Source of the DNA: Pseudoalteromonas xiamenensis
Lineage (GTDB): Bacteria > Pseudomonadota > Gammaproteobacteria > Enterobacterales > Alteromonadaceae
Direction: 5' to 3'
Assembly: GCF_030994125.1 (NCBI RefSeq)
Contig: NZ_CP099917.1
Span: 1,178,001-1,242,000 of the forward strand
DNA length: 64,000 nt
The position numbers and the translations under genes are program-made. The notes beneath the pieces were generated by a model, which did no database searches, was not told where the DNA came from, and was given only the letters and a program-made list of their open reading frames with translations. Positions 17,879 through 25,999 of this stretch are shown here, piece by piece (position 1 is the stretch's first letter; each line of letters begins with the position of its first letter).

Positions 17879-18235
17879 GATCAAATCAAATTGCGCAACC
17901 ATGACAGCAAAAACCTGTACCAATATACACGGGATAATGAAAAACAAGTCGATGCGAATATTCACCTGCACGGGTATCAGTATTTCATTTAATCCATTTA
18001 CACAAATGAGCAACAAAAGCGAATCGTGTAAATAGGGTTGAATTTTAACCTTGTAACTCATATCTGACTTGACGGATTTAAGAACAAACCAAGTCGAGAT
18101 AAAAGGAATTAACGCGGTGTAGAGAAAATTCACCAGAAAAATGTGATCAGATATTGATTCGATATGGGATGAATGCCTCAAGCTGTAGACGAATAAGCCG
18201 CCAAAAATGGCTAAAATAATTGCTCTTCGCAGCAT
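17849..18235 (-). CDS. Small hydrophobic membrane protein, family unknown
   Basis: Choosing the ATG at 18235, which follows AAAGGAATTTT, gives 128 residues with four hydrophobic segments (about 2-20, 35-60, 75-90 and 100-122); a longer frame upstream lacks a comparable binding site. Nothing in it points to a catalytic or transport family I recognise. Its 3' end forms one arm of the hairpin that follows the VWA gene, so the two genes terminate into each other. Confidence 0.55.
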   Translation of the reverse strand: MLRRAIILAIFGGLFVYSLRHSSHIESISDHIFLVNFLYTALIPFISTWFVLKSVKSDMSYKVKIQPYLHDSLLLLICVNGLNEILIPVQVNIRIDLFFIIPCILVQVFAVMVAQFDLITKHRNQNDA

Positions 18236-18502
18236 AAAATTCCTTTTGTAAATCGCAAGTATAATGGCTAACAGTAAAAAATTAAGGTACAAAAAGCAAT
18301 TACTCTTTAAAATCACACCGAACTTCCCCCTCGAGAACCTCCGTCAACAAAGGCCTAAGATCGCCCAATCGCTCATTTCTCAGCAAAAGATAAGGACTAG
18401 ATAATATTCAATAACCTAGTGATGGCTTGAACTTTATTTTCTTTTGCGTAACGTAAAATCAAATGGAGATTAACACTTCATATTTAAACAAAGGAGATAA
18501 CA

Positions 18503-18646
18503 ATGTTAATTACACTTAAAAAGAAAGAAATGAAAAAATTGACCGATGCACAACGTATTAAAACCGCGGCAACGAAACAAATTGCGGGAGCAAAAGCCTC
18601 TGGAGGTAACTCTCAAGCGTCAGACTGCTGTACGATGACAGACTAA
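18503..18646 (+). CDS. Candidate RiPP precursor peptide, 47 residues
   Basis: A short open frame with a textbook ribosome-binding site (AAGGAG, 7 bp before ATG 18503) encodes a lysine-rich leader (MLITLKKKEMKKLTDAQ), then ATKQIAGAKASGG and a small core NSQASDCCTMTD with adjacent cysteines. The leader layout, LKKKxxKKL followed by an ATxQ(V/I)xG cleavage-like region, is shared with the peptide at 47420-47632 and resembles leaders annotated as class I lanthipeptide-like in marine bacteria. No modifying enzyme or dedicated transporter is visible nearby. A cysteine-containing quorum or bacteriocin-like peptide is equally possible. Confidence 0.6.
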   Translation: MLITLKKKEMKKLTDAQRIKTAATKQIAGAKASGGNSQASDCCTMTD

Positions 18647-18801
18647 TAATAACGCGGTTTATTGGAGGGCTGTTTACAACTTAACCGCAGATGTTGTCGT
18701 CATGCAGACCCTCTATCAAGTCATCTTCCTGATTGTCACCACACAAAACATAGTGCTTAACACCAGCTATATCGAGAGATAAATCAACGAAGAGAAATGC
18801 A

Positions 18802-19206
18802 TCAATCACCGATTGAGATTCGCTTTCGCAATTCTTCAAGCAATCCATCTCTATCGTTACTCGCTTTTGTGACCAAAGCCAGTGGGATATTTGTGTCTGG
18901 GCTGTATTTCGCACTCCAGAGAATCATTTCCAACAAAATTGGTAGCATATCTATGCCTTTTTCCGTCAGTGTATAGATTTTCTTTCGCTTATCTTTTTCA
19001 TCCTGCTGTTTTGAAATAAGACCATCCATTTCTAATTTCTCTAAGCGACTAGACAAAATATTGGATGCCACTTTTTCATCTGAATTTTGTAAATCTGAAT
19101 AGGACTTTTTTGCAAAAAACAGAAGGTCGCGCAAGATCAATAAACTCCATTTATCCCCAACCAAATCCAACACATTTGAAATTGGACAATCCGAACGTTT
19201 AGCCAT
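18802..19206 (-). CDS. HxlR-family transcriptional regulator
   Basis: Starting at ATG 19206 (binding site AGAGGTG), the 134-residue protein shows the HxlR winged helix: CPISNVLDLVGDKWSLLILR at residues 7-26, then the recognition segment SNILSSRLEKLEMDGLI and the KRKKIYTLTEKG wing. The N-terminal cysteine (Cys7) is the conserved HxlR cysteine used for redox or electrophile sensing in relatives such as HypR/YodB. It is divergent from a SnoaL-like gene, with two matching repeats in the shared promoter region, the usual regulator/target arrangement. Confidence 0.88.
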   Translation of the reverse strand: MAKRSDCPISNVLDLVGDKWSLLILRDLLFFAKKSYSDLQNSDEKVASNILSSRLEKLEMDGLISKQQDEKDKRKKIYTLTEKGIDMLPILLEMILWSAKYSPDTNIPLALVTKASNDRDGLLEELRKRISIGD

Positions 19207-19237
19207 AAGCACCTCTAAATGGAAAGATGAAAGTATA

Positions 19238-19286
19238 TTTAACTTGCACTTTGCAAGCAAATAATTTAACTTGCGTTTTGAAAGTT
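19238..19286. promoter_or_regulatory. Twin HxlR operator repeats
   Basis: TTTAACTTGC(A/G)(C/T)TTTG(C/A)AAG occurs twice at a 27-bp interval (19238-19257 and 19265-19284) between the divergent HxlR and SnoaL-like genes. The first contains the palindrome CTTGC-N5-GCAAG. Confidence 0.6.
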
Positions 19287-19311
19287 AAATTTAAACAATG
19301 AGGCCAATCCT

Positions 19312-19791
19312 ATGCACGGACCTAAAATCGACATCAACAAGCTAACAAAGCTACACTGGTCAGAAAACGACTTAACTAATGCGAAGCTTGCAGTAGAATT
19401 TGTACAGCGCATTATGAATGACCACGATTTCAATGGTCTGCGTGCACAGTTTTGTGGCCAACCGTACACTCAGCATAATCGTAACATCGCGGATACTATC
19501 GAGGGAGTAATTGAAGCCGTAAGCGCTCTTGTCAATAAAGCCCCAGAATTCAGTTATGACATAAAACATATTTTTGTCGATGGAGACCATGTAATCTTGC
19601 ATTCACACGCGACCTTAAAAGCCAAACAGCGAGGCATTGAGACGGAAGGATTTAATATCATGGATACATGGCGTGTGGAAAATGGGCGCCTTGTCGAACA
19701 TTGGGATGCCGTTCAAGGCATTAGTTTTTCTATGCGCTTGTATGCATTACTTACTGGCGGGAAAATTAGGAACAATAACAGTATTTTCTAG
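19312..19791 (+). CDS. SnoaL/NTF2-like protein
   Basis: The 159-residue protein fits the NTF2-like cone fold of SnoaL-type proteins: helix AVEFVQRIMNDHDFNGL, a middle IADTIEGVIEAVSALV helix, and closing strands HVILHSHATLKAK, GFNIMDTWRVENGRLVEHWD. The final DTWRVENGRLVEHWD block is highly typical of the predicted SnoaL-like aldol-condensation/nuclear transport factor 2 group. It is probably the target of the divergent HxlR repressor, which suggests induction by reactive electrophiles or quinones. The enzyme reaction, if any, is unknown. Confidence 0.82.
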   Translation: MHGPKIDINKLTKLHWSENDLTNAKLAVEFVQRIMNDHDFNGLRAQFCGQPYTQHNRNIADTIEGVIEAVSALVNKAPEFSYDIKHIFVDGDHVILHSHATLKAKQRGIETEGFNIMDTWRVENGRLVEHWDAVQGISFSMRLYALLTGGKIRNNNSIF

Positions 19792-19878
19792 CTGCTGTTA
19801 GTCCCACCCTAATATCCAAGAATTTGACCTGATATTTCTGAGGCACTCTCTCATTTGTCAGTTTCAACAACGATAGCG

Positions 19879-20979
19879 CTAGGCAAATTTGGTCTGCCAA
19901 AATGCGCTATCAGCAAAACGATGCTCACTGGCGTAATACAACTTCCTAGACTTCTGATTTGCATGAAAGACGGACTCTATCGTCCGATCGTAGCCAGCAA
20001 AGTCATTGTTAAACTTATCGTAATTGATAAGCACACTCTCAGCCGCTTTTGTCCCACTGTACAGCGCAAAAAACATTCCTTGCGATGAAAGAGGATCAAA
20101 GCTTAATACCGCATCACCGATAGCGAGAAAACCTTTTTTGGCATCACTGAATCGTTCAAGGCGACTCACGCTTGCGTCTTTTAATTGCAACGGCGCCAAA
20201 ATTTGCTTTGCGTGCCACCGCACTGGAAGCACATTGCTTTCATTCAGTTCGCCTAAAAATTGCGCTTCATGATTCGTTTTCTTTGCCGTTTTTGGTAATG
20301 AAAACTTAGCGACAACACGAACTGGCAAGCCATTTTTGGACAGCATAGGTAATCGCGCACTGTACCACCAGCCGTCGTGAACAGCTTTGATACGCGTTAA
20401 TTGCTCTTTGTCCTCTTTAGCCGATTCCAACCACGCTACAACTGCGGTTTGCGAATCAATATATTGCTTTTTAAAACCAACAAGACGACTCACAACAGAT
20501 GCTCGTCCGGTCGCATCAAGCAAAAAGCGACTGTCTAAAACATCAGGAGTATTTTCCAAGCTGATTTTCCAGCTTGAATCAAACATGGCATTCGCTAGTT
20601 TAGAATTGATTCTCATCACGCCCGACTGCTGAGCACATTTCATCAACGCACGATTAAATGCCGTTCGGTCAACATGCCATCCACCACCTTGCGGGTTTTG
20701 GACGGCATCGCTTCTGTGCCAAATTTCACTGCCCCATGAAGATACATTGCCCGTACAAGCACTGACTTGGAATGGAGATAGGATGTCGCTTAAGCACCCA
20801 ATACCTACCCGATTGAGTAGCGCTATTGCCGCACCAGGTAACGACTCCCCTACTGAAAACTCACATTCAACCTCACTTTCTGGCGCAACAAGACACACTG
20901 ATAATCCTACTTGGCGTAAAATCAGTGCGCAAGCACAAGCCGAAGGGCCTGCACCTGCTATCACACAATCGAACTTCAA
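19879..20979 (-). CDS. LodB-like FAD-dependent tryptophylquinone-biogenesis oxidoreductase
   Basis: The 366-residue protein opens with a Rossmann FAD-binding motif (CVIAGAGPSACACALIL), contains a substrate-side VGESLPG segment and the C-terminal FAD motif FLAIGDAVLSFDPLSSQGM, the order seen in flavin halogenase/monooxygenase-type proteins. It follows the LodA-like gene after only 21 bp in the same direction. In Marinomonas mediterranea the flavoprotein LodB encoded beside lodA is needed to build the cysteine tryptophylquinone cofactor, so this is very likely the maturation partner. The family assignment rests on context plus the FAD motifs; no tryptophan-halogenase lysine motif was identified. 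Confidence 0.82.
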   Translation of the reverse strand: MKFDCVIAGAGPSACACALILRQVGLSVCLVAPESEVECEFSVGESLPGAAIALLNRVGIGCLSDILSPFQVSACTGNVSSWGSEIWHRSDAVQNPQGGGWHVDRTAFNRALMKCAQQSGVMRINSKLANAMFDSSWKISLENTPDVLDSRFLLDATGRASVVSRLVGFKKQYIDSQTAVVAWLESAKEDKEQLTRIKAVHDGWWYSARLPMLSKNGLPVRVVAKFSLPKTAKKTNHEAQFLGELNESNVLPVRWHAKQILAPLQLKDASVSRLERFSDAKKGFLAIGDAVLSFDPLSSQGMFFALYSGTKAAESVLINYDKFNNDFAGYDRTIESVFHANQKSRKLYYASEHRFADSAFWQTKFA

Positions 20980-21000
20980 ACGACGCTCCTTATTGGTAGG

Positions 21001-24000
21001 TTAGCTTTTAACAATCGTCGCGAACTCATCACGTTGCTCCTCATTAAACCAACCCGCCTCTTGCAGCGCTTTGTCACTCGGCCCCAATTTGGCGTAATTT
21101 TTCTGGAAGATTTTGTACGCTTCATCCAGTTCAGCTTGTTTCGTCGCGGTCAGATTTTCTACCCACAATTTCTCGGGTAGCCAATCTAAATCTTCAGGTC
21201 TGTCTTTGGCTTCCAAAATGCCCATTTCATTAAAATGCGCCACCATGTAATCCATGGCATCAACGGCGCCTGCAGGTAGCTGGCGGAACCAACTTGGTCG
21301 ATTTCTGAATGCCGCTATCCTAAGTTCCATGGGTTGCTTCTTATCAGCCAAAATATTGTAGTCCGACAAGGTCAAAACGTTATTCGGTACTCGTGCTGGC
21401 CAATACGTCGGCATGAATGGGTCGTAATCGGAATCGTAGCCTGAACGGCAAAATGCCGTATCCCCTTGCCATGGTAATGCCATCCAACGTGTTAAATCAC
21501 CCGGTCCTTGTTCATAGAGAGGACCGCCGACGGCAAGCACTTTATTTTGGTCTAGCATACTGCCATAGCTCGGCTGCGCCTTACCTTCTGCACGTTCACG
21601 GATCCGATATGGCGCACGGTACATAGAAGCATGACGCATCGGCCAAGTGAGTTCACAGCCCGGGTGGAAAGCATCAGCTAAACAGAAATGCATATTTGCT
21701 CTATCAAGCATATCCGGTTGCTGTTGCAGCGGTACCTGTTCTATATCATCACAATTATTTGCCTCTGGGTTGAAGTCACTGACAAAGTTTCCGGTAACCC
21801 AACACGTCAATACGTAGTCAAAATAGGGAGGTAAAGTCAAATAAGTCGATGCCGCATTTTCACCTGCACCAACTGTCTCACCGTATAGATCACCATACAT
21901 CATCGGCCATTGGCTAATTTGACTATTCACTGCTTTCCCGTTTGTACCATCCGAGATAACCACGCTGTCAGTACCTCGGAAATTATGATAGACGGTACGA
22001 CGTAGTTCTGCATAGGGGTCTGGATAGAGGCTACTTAGTGGCGCAATAGAGAGTTTCTTAAGGAGCTCAACATTGGAGAAGTCAAATGGCGACCCCGCGC
22101 CGAAGCTGGCAAAAAATCCTTTGTTTACCCATTGCAATTCATTTAAGCGTGCCAGCACAGGTAACACGTCACGCTGAAATTCCACTCGTTTGGGCAGCTG
22201 CAACATACCGCAGTCCGTCCAGACAGCGCGCATCAAGTCATCCATGGTGCGCCAACCTACCAAATTTTGACCATAATTAGGCGGTGCAGAAGCCACCCAT
22301 GCCGGATCTGCGCTAAACACTTTGTCTTCTAATACAACTTTTGCATGAACAGGCCCGTCTGCAATGTCATCATACCAACCCGCTGCATTATTGAAGCTTG
22401 TGGGTACTTCAGGTCTATACACCGGCTTATTTGCAGGGCTTGCCGATTTACCAAAGCCCGGTAAAACTAACAATCGACCGACTGAATCCGTTCTCAATTC
22501 GCCGAGGTAAACCTGCGTACCTTGGAAATTACCGACTAGGCTGTAGCTTGAATCATTCATATTCAAGCCCTGAATTTTACAAGGTCCTGGGTCAATCGCT
22601 AAAGCACCTCGTGCAGCTCCTGTTACCTCAGGATTGCGCAGTGCAACCGTAACACCGGCTGTTTGTGGTAAATCTAAAGCAGATTGAAATTCATACCACT
22701 GCGCCTTGCGATTAGCGACATGCACTGACCACTCTATCGTTGAATTTTCACTTTGCTGAATTTCGGCAACCACATCACCATTCGCATCGTATCCATACAC
22801 CCTAAATCGCGCAGCTTGGCGCTTAATTGCGCCACTTTCATCTCGAGTGCTGCCAAAATTAACCAATTTGGGCTCTGTCACTTCCGGCCCAACATAGTAG
22901 TCGCTTTTGCTGTCACCAACACGGGCTACACCAATCCCCGGATGGATCCGTACAGACGTTATCCGGTCAATTTGTTCTTTGGTCAGCTTTTTAGGAGCCG
23001 GTCCTGATTTAGGTTGATTCGGTAACGGACAAGTTGGATTTTTAATTATTGGTTTACCGGGTTGCTTAGGCTGCTCATTGGGTTGACCATTTTGTTCATG
23101 GCGATATTTCGCTGCTGCTGCATAAACCTTCATACGGGCCAATGCAATCGAACTTTGTGGCGCGGGCGCGTTTAGCTTTGGTACTCGACCAATGTTAAAA
23201 TCGAGCCAATCCCCATAAATTTCTTGCTCAGGTTGTGTTATATCTTGCTTAGGTAATGAGATGGTTGCGATCAGTTCAGGTTTAGCAACGTCTTCGTCCC
23301 ATACTGTCATCGCCTTATCGAGCGGGAAGTGTTTATCAATATAGGCTTGTTCAAATTCTTTTGTCGTTGGGCGTCTTTGAATATAAAGGTTCAATGTTGC
23401 ATTACCCGCTTTCATTCGTGCAGCCAAATCTTTACCTAAAAAGTCAGGATCATTGATGTCTACTTCACCAGAAAAGGTCGATTTACCCGGTCTGACGATG
23501 TATTTGCAGTAATTGTCTTTGCCCAGTTTAAACGGCACTACACTCCATACCGAGGTTTCGAATACGGAACGGATAGGTTTGGCCATTTTATCTAATAAGA
23601 TGTTGGTTTTTGGCGAGTTTTCTTGTACCCACTGATCGCTCCACCCTTCAAACCCTGCCTTAGTGAAGTTACAAAAATCAGATGCATTATCCACAAAGAA
23701 GAAAGGCACATTTTGCAAGATTAAATCAGCGACCTCTGCGCCATCGTCCGATACTTCCTTTTCCCCTTTGATACCAAACAGTTTGATCCCCAACCCAATA
23801 GTGCTTTTCCAGTCAGGTCGCCCATCCGACAGGTCGGAGGAATAACGCACGTAAACAGGGTGCTTTCCTGCATGAGCGAACATACCTTGTTTTAAGTCAT
23901 CACTCACTTTTTCATGGATTTCAATCTCCCCTTTCATGATGCCATGCGTCCTCAAAAATACAGGACGACGCACAGGACATTGACCAGCAGCTACACGCTT

Positions 24001-24102
24001 TTTCTGTACCATATCAATGAACATGTGTTCGAGACATTTAATAGGATCTTTACAGCTACAGGTAATATTGAAACTTTTCGTTCCTTGCTTGAGGCTTCTC
24101 AT
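21001..24102 (-). CDS. Fusion of catalase-like domain and LodA/GoxA-type quinone oxidase
   Basis: This 1033-residue protein has two parts. Residues 40-340 are a catalase-superfamily domain: the distal-histidine motif RTHG (His53), MFAHAGKHPVYVRYS, and the proximal-ligand pattern RMKVY with Tyr327, followed by RHEQNG. A proline-rich linker (341-372) leads to a LodA-like domain starting at ITSVRIHPGIGVARVGDS (about 381-398). That domain contains DAFHPGCELTW (Cys816) and RWMALPWQGDTAFCRSGY (Trp873, Trp878), the blocks in which LodA-type enzymes form cysteine tryptophylquinone. LodA oxidises lysine and GoxA glycine with release of hydrogen peroxide, so an oxidase fused to a peroxide-handling fold is suggested. 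No signal peptide is seen. The amino-acid substrate cannot be told. The LodB-like partner follows. Confidence 0.85.
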   Translation of the reverse strand: MRSLKQGTKSFNITCSCKDPIKCLEHMFIDMVQKKRVAAGQCPVRRPVFLRTHGIMKGEIEIHEKVSDDLKQGMFAHAGKHPVYVRYSSDLSDGRPDWKSTIGLGIKLFGIKGEKEVSDDGAEVADLILQNVPFFFVDNASDFCNFTKAGFEGWSDQWVQENSPKTNILLDKMAKPIRSVFETSVWSVVPFKLGKDNYCKYIVRPGKSTFSGEVDINDPDFLGKDLAARMKAGNATLNLYIQRRPTTKEFEQAYIDKHFPLDKAMTVWDEDVAKPELIATISLPKQDITQPEQEIYGDWLDFNIGRVPKLNAPAPQSSIALARMKVYAAAAKYRHEQNGQPNEQPKQPGKPIIKNPTCPLPNQPKSGPAPKKLTKEQIDRITSVRIHPGIGVARVGDSKSDYYVGPEVTEPKLVNFGSTRDESGAIKRQAARFRVYGYDANGDVVAEIQQSENSTIEWSVHVANRKAQWYEFQSALDLPQTAGVTVALRNPEVTGAARGALAIDPGPCKIQGLNMNDSSYSLVGNFQGTQVYLGELRTDSVGRLLVLPGFGKSASPANKPVYRPEVPTSFNNAAGWYDDIADGPVHAKVVLEDKVFSADPAWVASAPPNYGQNLVGWRTMDDLMRAVWTDCGMLQLPKRVEFQRDVLPVLARLNELQWVNKGFFASFGAGSPFDFSNVELLKKLSIAPLSSLYPDPYAELRRTVYHNFRGTDSVVISDGTNGKAVNSQISQWPMMYGDLYGETVGAGENAASTYLTLPPYFDYVLTCWVTGNFVSDFNPEANNCDDIEQVPLQQQPDMLDRANMHFCLADAFHPGCELTWPMRHASMYRAPYRIRERAEGKAQPSYGSMLDQNKVLAVGGPLYEQGPGDLTRWMALPWQGDTAFCRSGYDSDYDPFMPTYWPARVPNNVLTLSDYNILADKKQPMELRIAAFRNRPSWFRQLPAGAVDAMDYMVAHFNEMGILEAKDRPEDLDWLPEKLWVENLTATKQAELDEAYKIFQKNYAKLGPSDKALQEAGWFNEEQRDEFATIVKS

Positions 24103-24452
24103 TATGTTCTCCGCGACATTAAAGTTATCGATGCAAGCAGCTAAGCAGCTTTTACCAGGTGGAAAGGTAAACTTAGGCGCTTCACACGGATCGTCATCGC
24201 TCAGAACATGGTGATGAACATCTTGAACACCCGTTTATTATTCACGTAAAGACGAGATAACAACGGTAAAATGAATACCAAGATGCGGACATGAACGAGT
24301 CGATGATTTACATTTACGTAAAGAAAATGTAAACCAACAATTCAAATCTCGCTATTACATGTCATTACATTTTTTGGGGATATGAGAATCGAAACGGAAA
24401 GCGTCTGATGTGGCGCTCTTCAGTAATCTGAAGTAGCCCGCTACATGAAAAT
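24103..24452. promoter_or_regulatory. Upstream region of the catalase-LodA gene with an inverted repeat
   Basis: This 350-bp gap contains a 9-bp inverted repeat, TTTACATTT (24307-24315) and AAATGTAAA (24325-24333), with ACGTAAAGA between the arms. ACGTAAAGA also occurs near 24246. It lies about 200 bp upstream of the lodA-like start and could be an operator. I see no gene here. Confidence 0.4.
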
Positions 24453-24869
24453 TTAAACCAATACATCGACCAGTACACTTGGATCTGTGACACCTTGATC
24501 TTCAAGCGCTTTCTGCAAAGCTTGCGCCGCATTCATTAGTTCGAAATTAAGCGAATTCACTACACTCGATTGCAGCTTTATTTGGGCTGCCTTTTGCTCT
24601 TCATCTTCAAATATCCGCTCCTTGAGTTCTGCCAAGGCTTGCTTTGCCGTTTCTAAACGTTCTTTAATCTGCTTAACATAGGCTTTGAGTTTACGGATAT
24701 TGTCAGGTAGGTGTTCGTCACTCTCGGATTCAGTTGGTTTACTTGGCTCGTTTTTGTGCAGACTCTCTAGCGATAAACGCAGTGGATACGGCTGATTTTT
24801 AACGTCTTTTTCATGAAGTCCAATTGATGTACTTCCATCTAAATTGGATGTGTTTCCCTGAATTCTCAT
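24453..24869 (-). CDS. Small coiled-coil protein, family unknown
   Basis: The 138-residue product has a polar N-terminus and a heptad-rich central segment (about residues 55-125, beginning NIRKLKAYVKQIKERLETAK) that should form a long coiled coil, and it ends VLVDVLV. There is no signal peptide, membrane helix or cysteine. The start ATG 24869 has GGAG five bases upstream. It does not overlap other genes and its codon use looks normal, so I accept it as real, but I cannot name a function. Confidence 0.65.
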   Translation of the reverse strand: MRIQGNTSNLDGSTSIGLHEKDVKNQPYPLRLSLESLHKNEPSKPTESESDEHLPDNIRKLKAYVKQIKERLETAKQALAELKERIFEDEEQKAAQIKLQSSVVNSLNFELMNAAQALQKALEDQGVTDPSVLVDVLV

Positions 24870-24947
24870 CGTGGCTCCAATAAAAGTGCTCTTACCATAT
24901 ATCGGTATGGAATCTTAATACTTGAGCCATCGATAAGCACATTCATA

Positions 24948-25988
24948 CTAGAACGAAATACTCAACCGTAAATTAACAATGGTTGTGTTGCCAAGCGTTT
25001 CATCTCCTGCAATGTTATGGAGATAAATCAGTCCCGGTTTTAGGCCGACGTTTTCATTTATTGTTATGTTTGTATAGCACTCAATCGCCGTTTCGCTATC
25101 CGCGCCATAAACATCTACGTTGCTTATCATTACGCCACTAAAGTCCTCTTGATAAAAGAGTCCCTGATAATTCAGCCCAATCGACCAATGCGTTTTTATC
25201 TCATTGAAATGTGTGTTCGCATTACCAAACTGTATAAACCCATTCAATGACGTCGAAATCGCCTGATCTAAAACGGCATAAAAGTCTGAGGTACTTCGAA
25301 CGTCCCCTGCTCGTGTTTCTAAACCCGTATGATGCCACGTCCCTAACCGAATGGAACTTGCCGTTCCATAAGGGATTTCCACCTCCAATATTTGAAATGA
25401 ATCAGAAAATGAAATTCGATTCTCTGCATCCGAATAGCTTGCTATCTTTACAGACCACTGCGGCATTTTTTTTGCGATGAGCACCCCGAGCTACGGCGTT
25501 GGAAAAGTTGAAAGTCCTAAAATGGTGGGACTGAATCCCATCGACGCGTTGATAAATGAATCACCATAGGTAGGCGCAATAAAATCATTGGTCGCATCCA
25601 TAAGACCAATTTGATAGCTAAAGTCATGGGGCAATTGCGCCCCCAAATATGCTTCATACCATTTACTGTATCGCGCCTCGTCGATGTTGCTAAAACTCTG
25701 AATATCTTGAACAAAATCCGACGCATTTTTGCCTCGGAACAAACTGTAACTCACTACCATGTGACTATGTGCACCCAAAAACGTGCTTCCGAAATCCTGT
25801 TCAACACCCATATCGAGTTTTGCGCGTGACATAAATCGTGAATCTTCAGGTACAGAAATGTAAGATGTGTCTGAGTCCAACGCGAAAAAGAACTCACGTG
25901 CATCAGTCTGGCTCGAACTTAAGGCCAACAAACACCAGTAAGTACAATGCCTCGCGTGGATACGCGAAAGTGTTAAACGCTTCCCCAT
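24948..25988 (-). pseudogene. OprB-like carbohydrate porin interrupted by an in-frame TAG
   Basis: Two stretches in the same frame (25988-25494 and 25490-24948) are separated only by a TAG codon at 25491-25493. Joined, they give about 345 residues with a signal-like N-terminus (poor, charged then LLALSSSQTDA), strand-rich repeats, the OprB-like block YLGAQLPHDFSYQIGLMDA and a final outer-membrane strand NTTIVNLRLSISF. The stop falls at LSTFPTP-X-LGVLIAKK, where related porins have a continuous strand-turn. A one-base change from CAG, AAG or TGG would explain it. The gene begins 11 bp after the chemoreceptor stop, so a sugar-uptake/chemotaxis pairing is possible. Confidence 0.7.
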
Positions 25989-25999
25989 ATAAACATCCG

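Noticed and set aside
18681..18914. 77-codon minus-strand frame overlapping the HxlR gene end
   Set aside because: It overlaps a well-supported HxlR gene in another frame, and its N-terminal half is a translation of that gene's DNA; no binding site.
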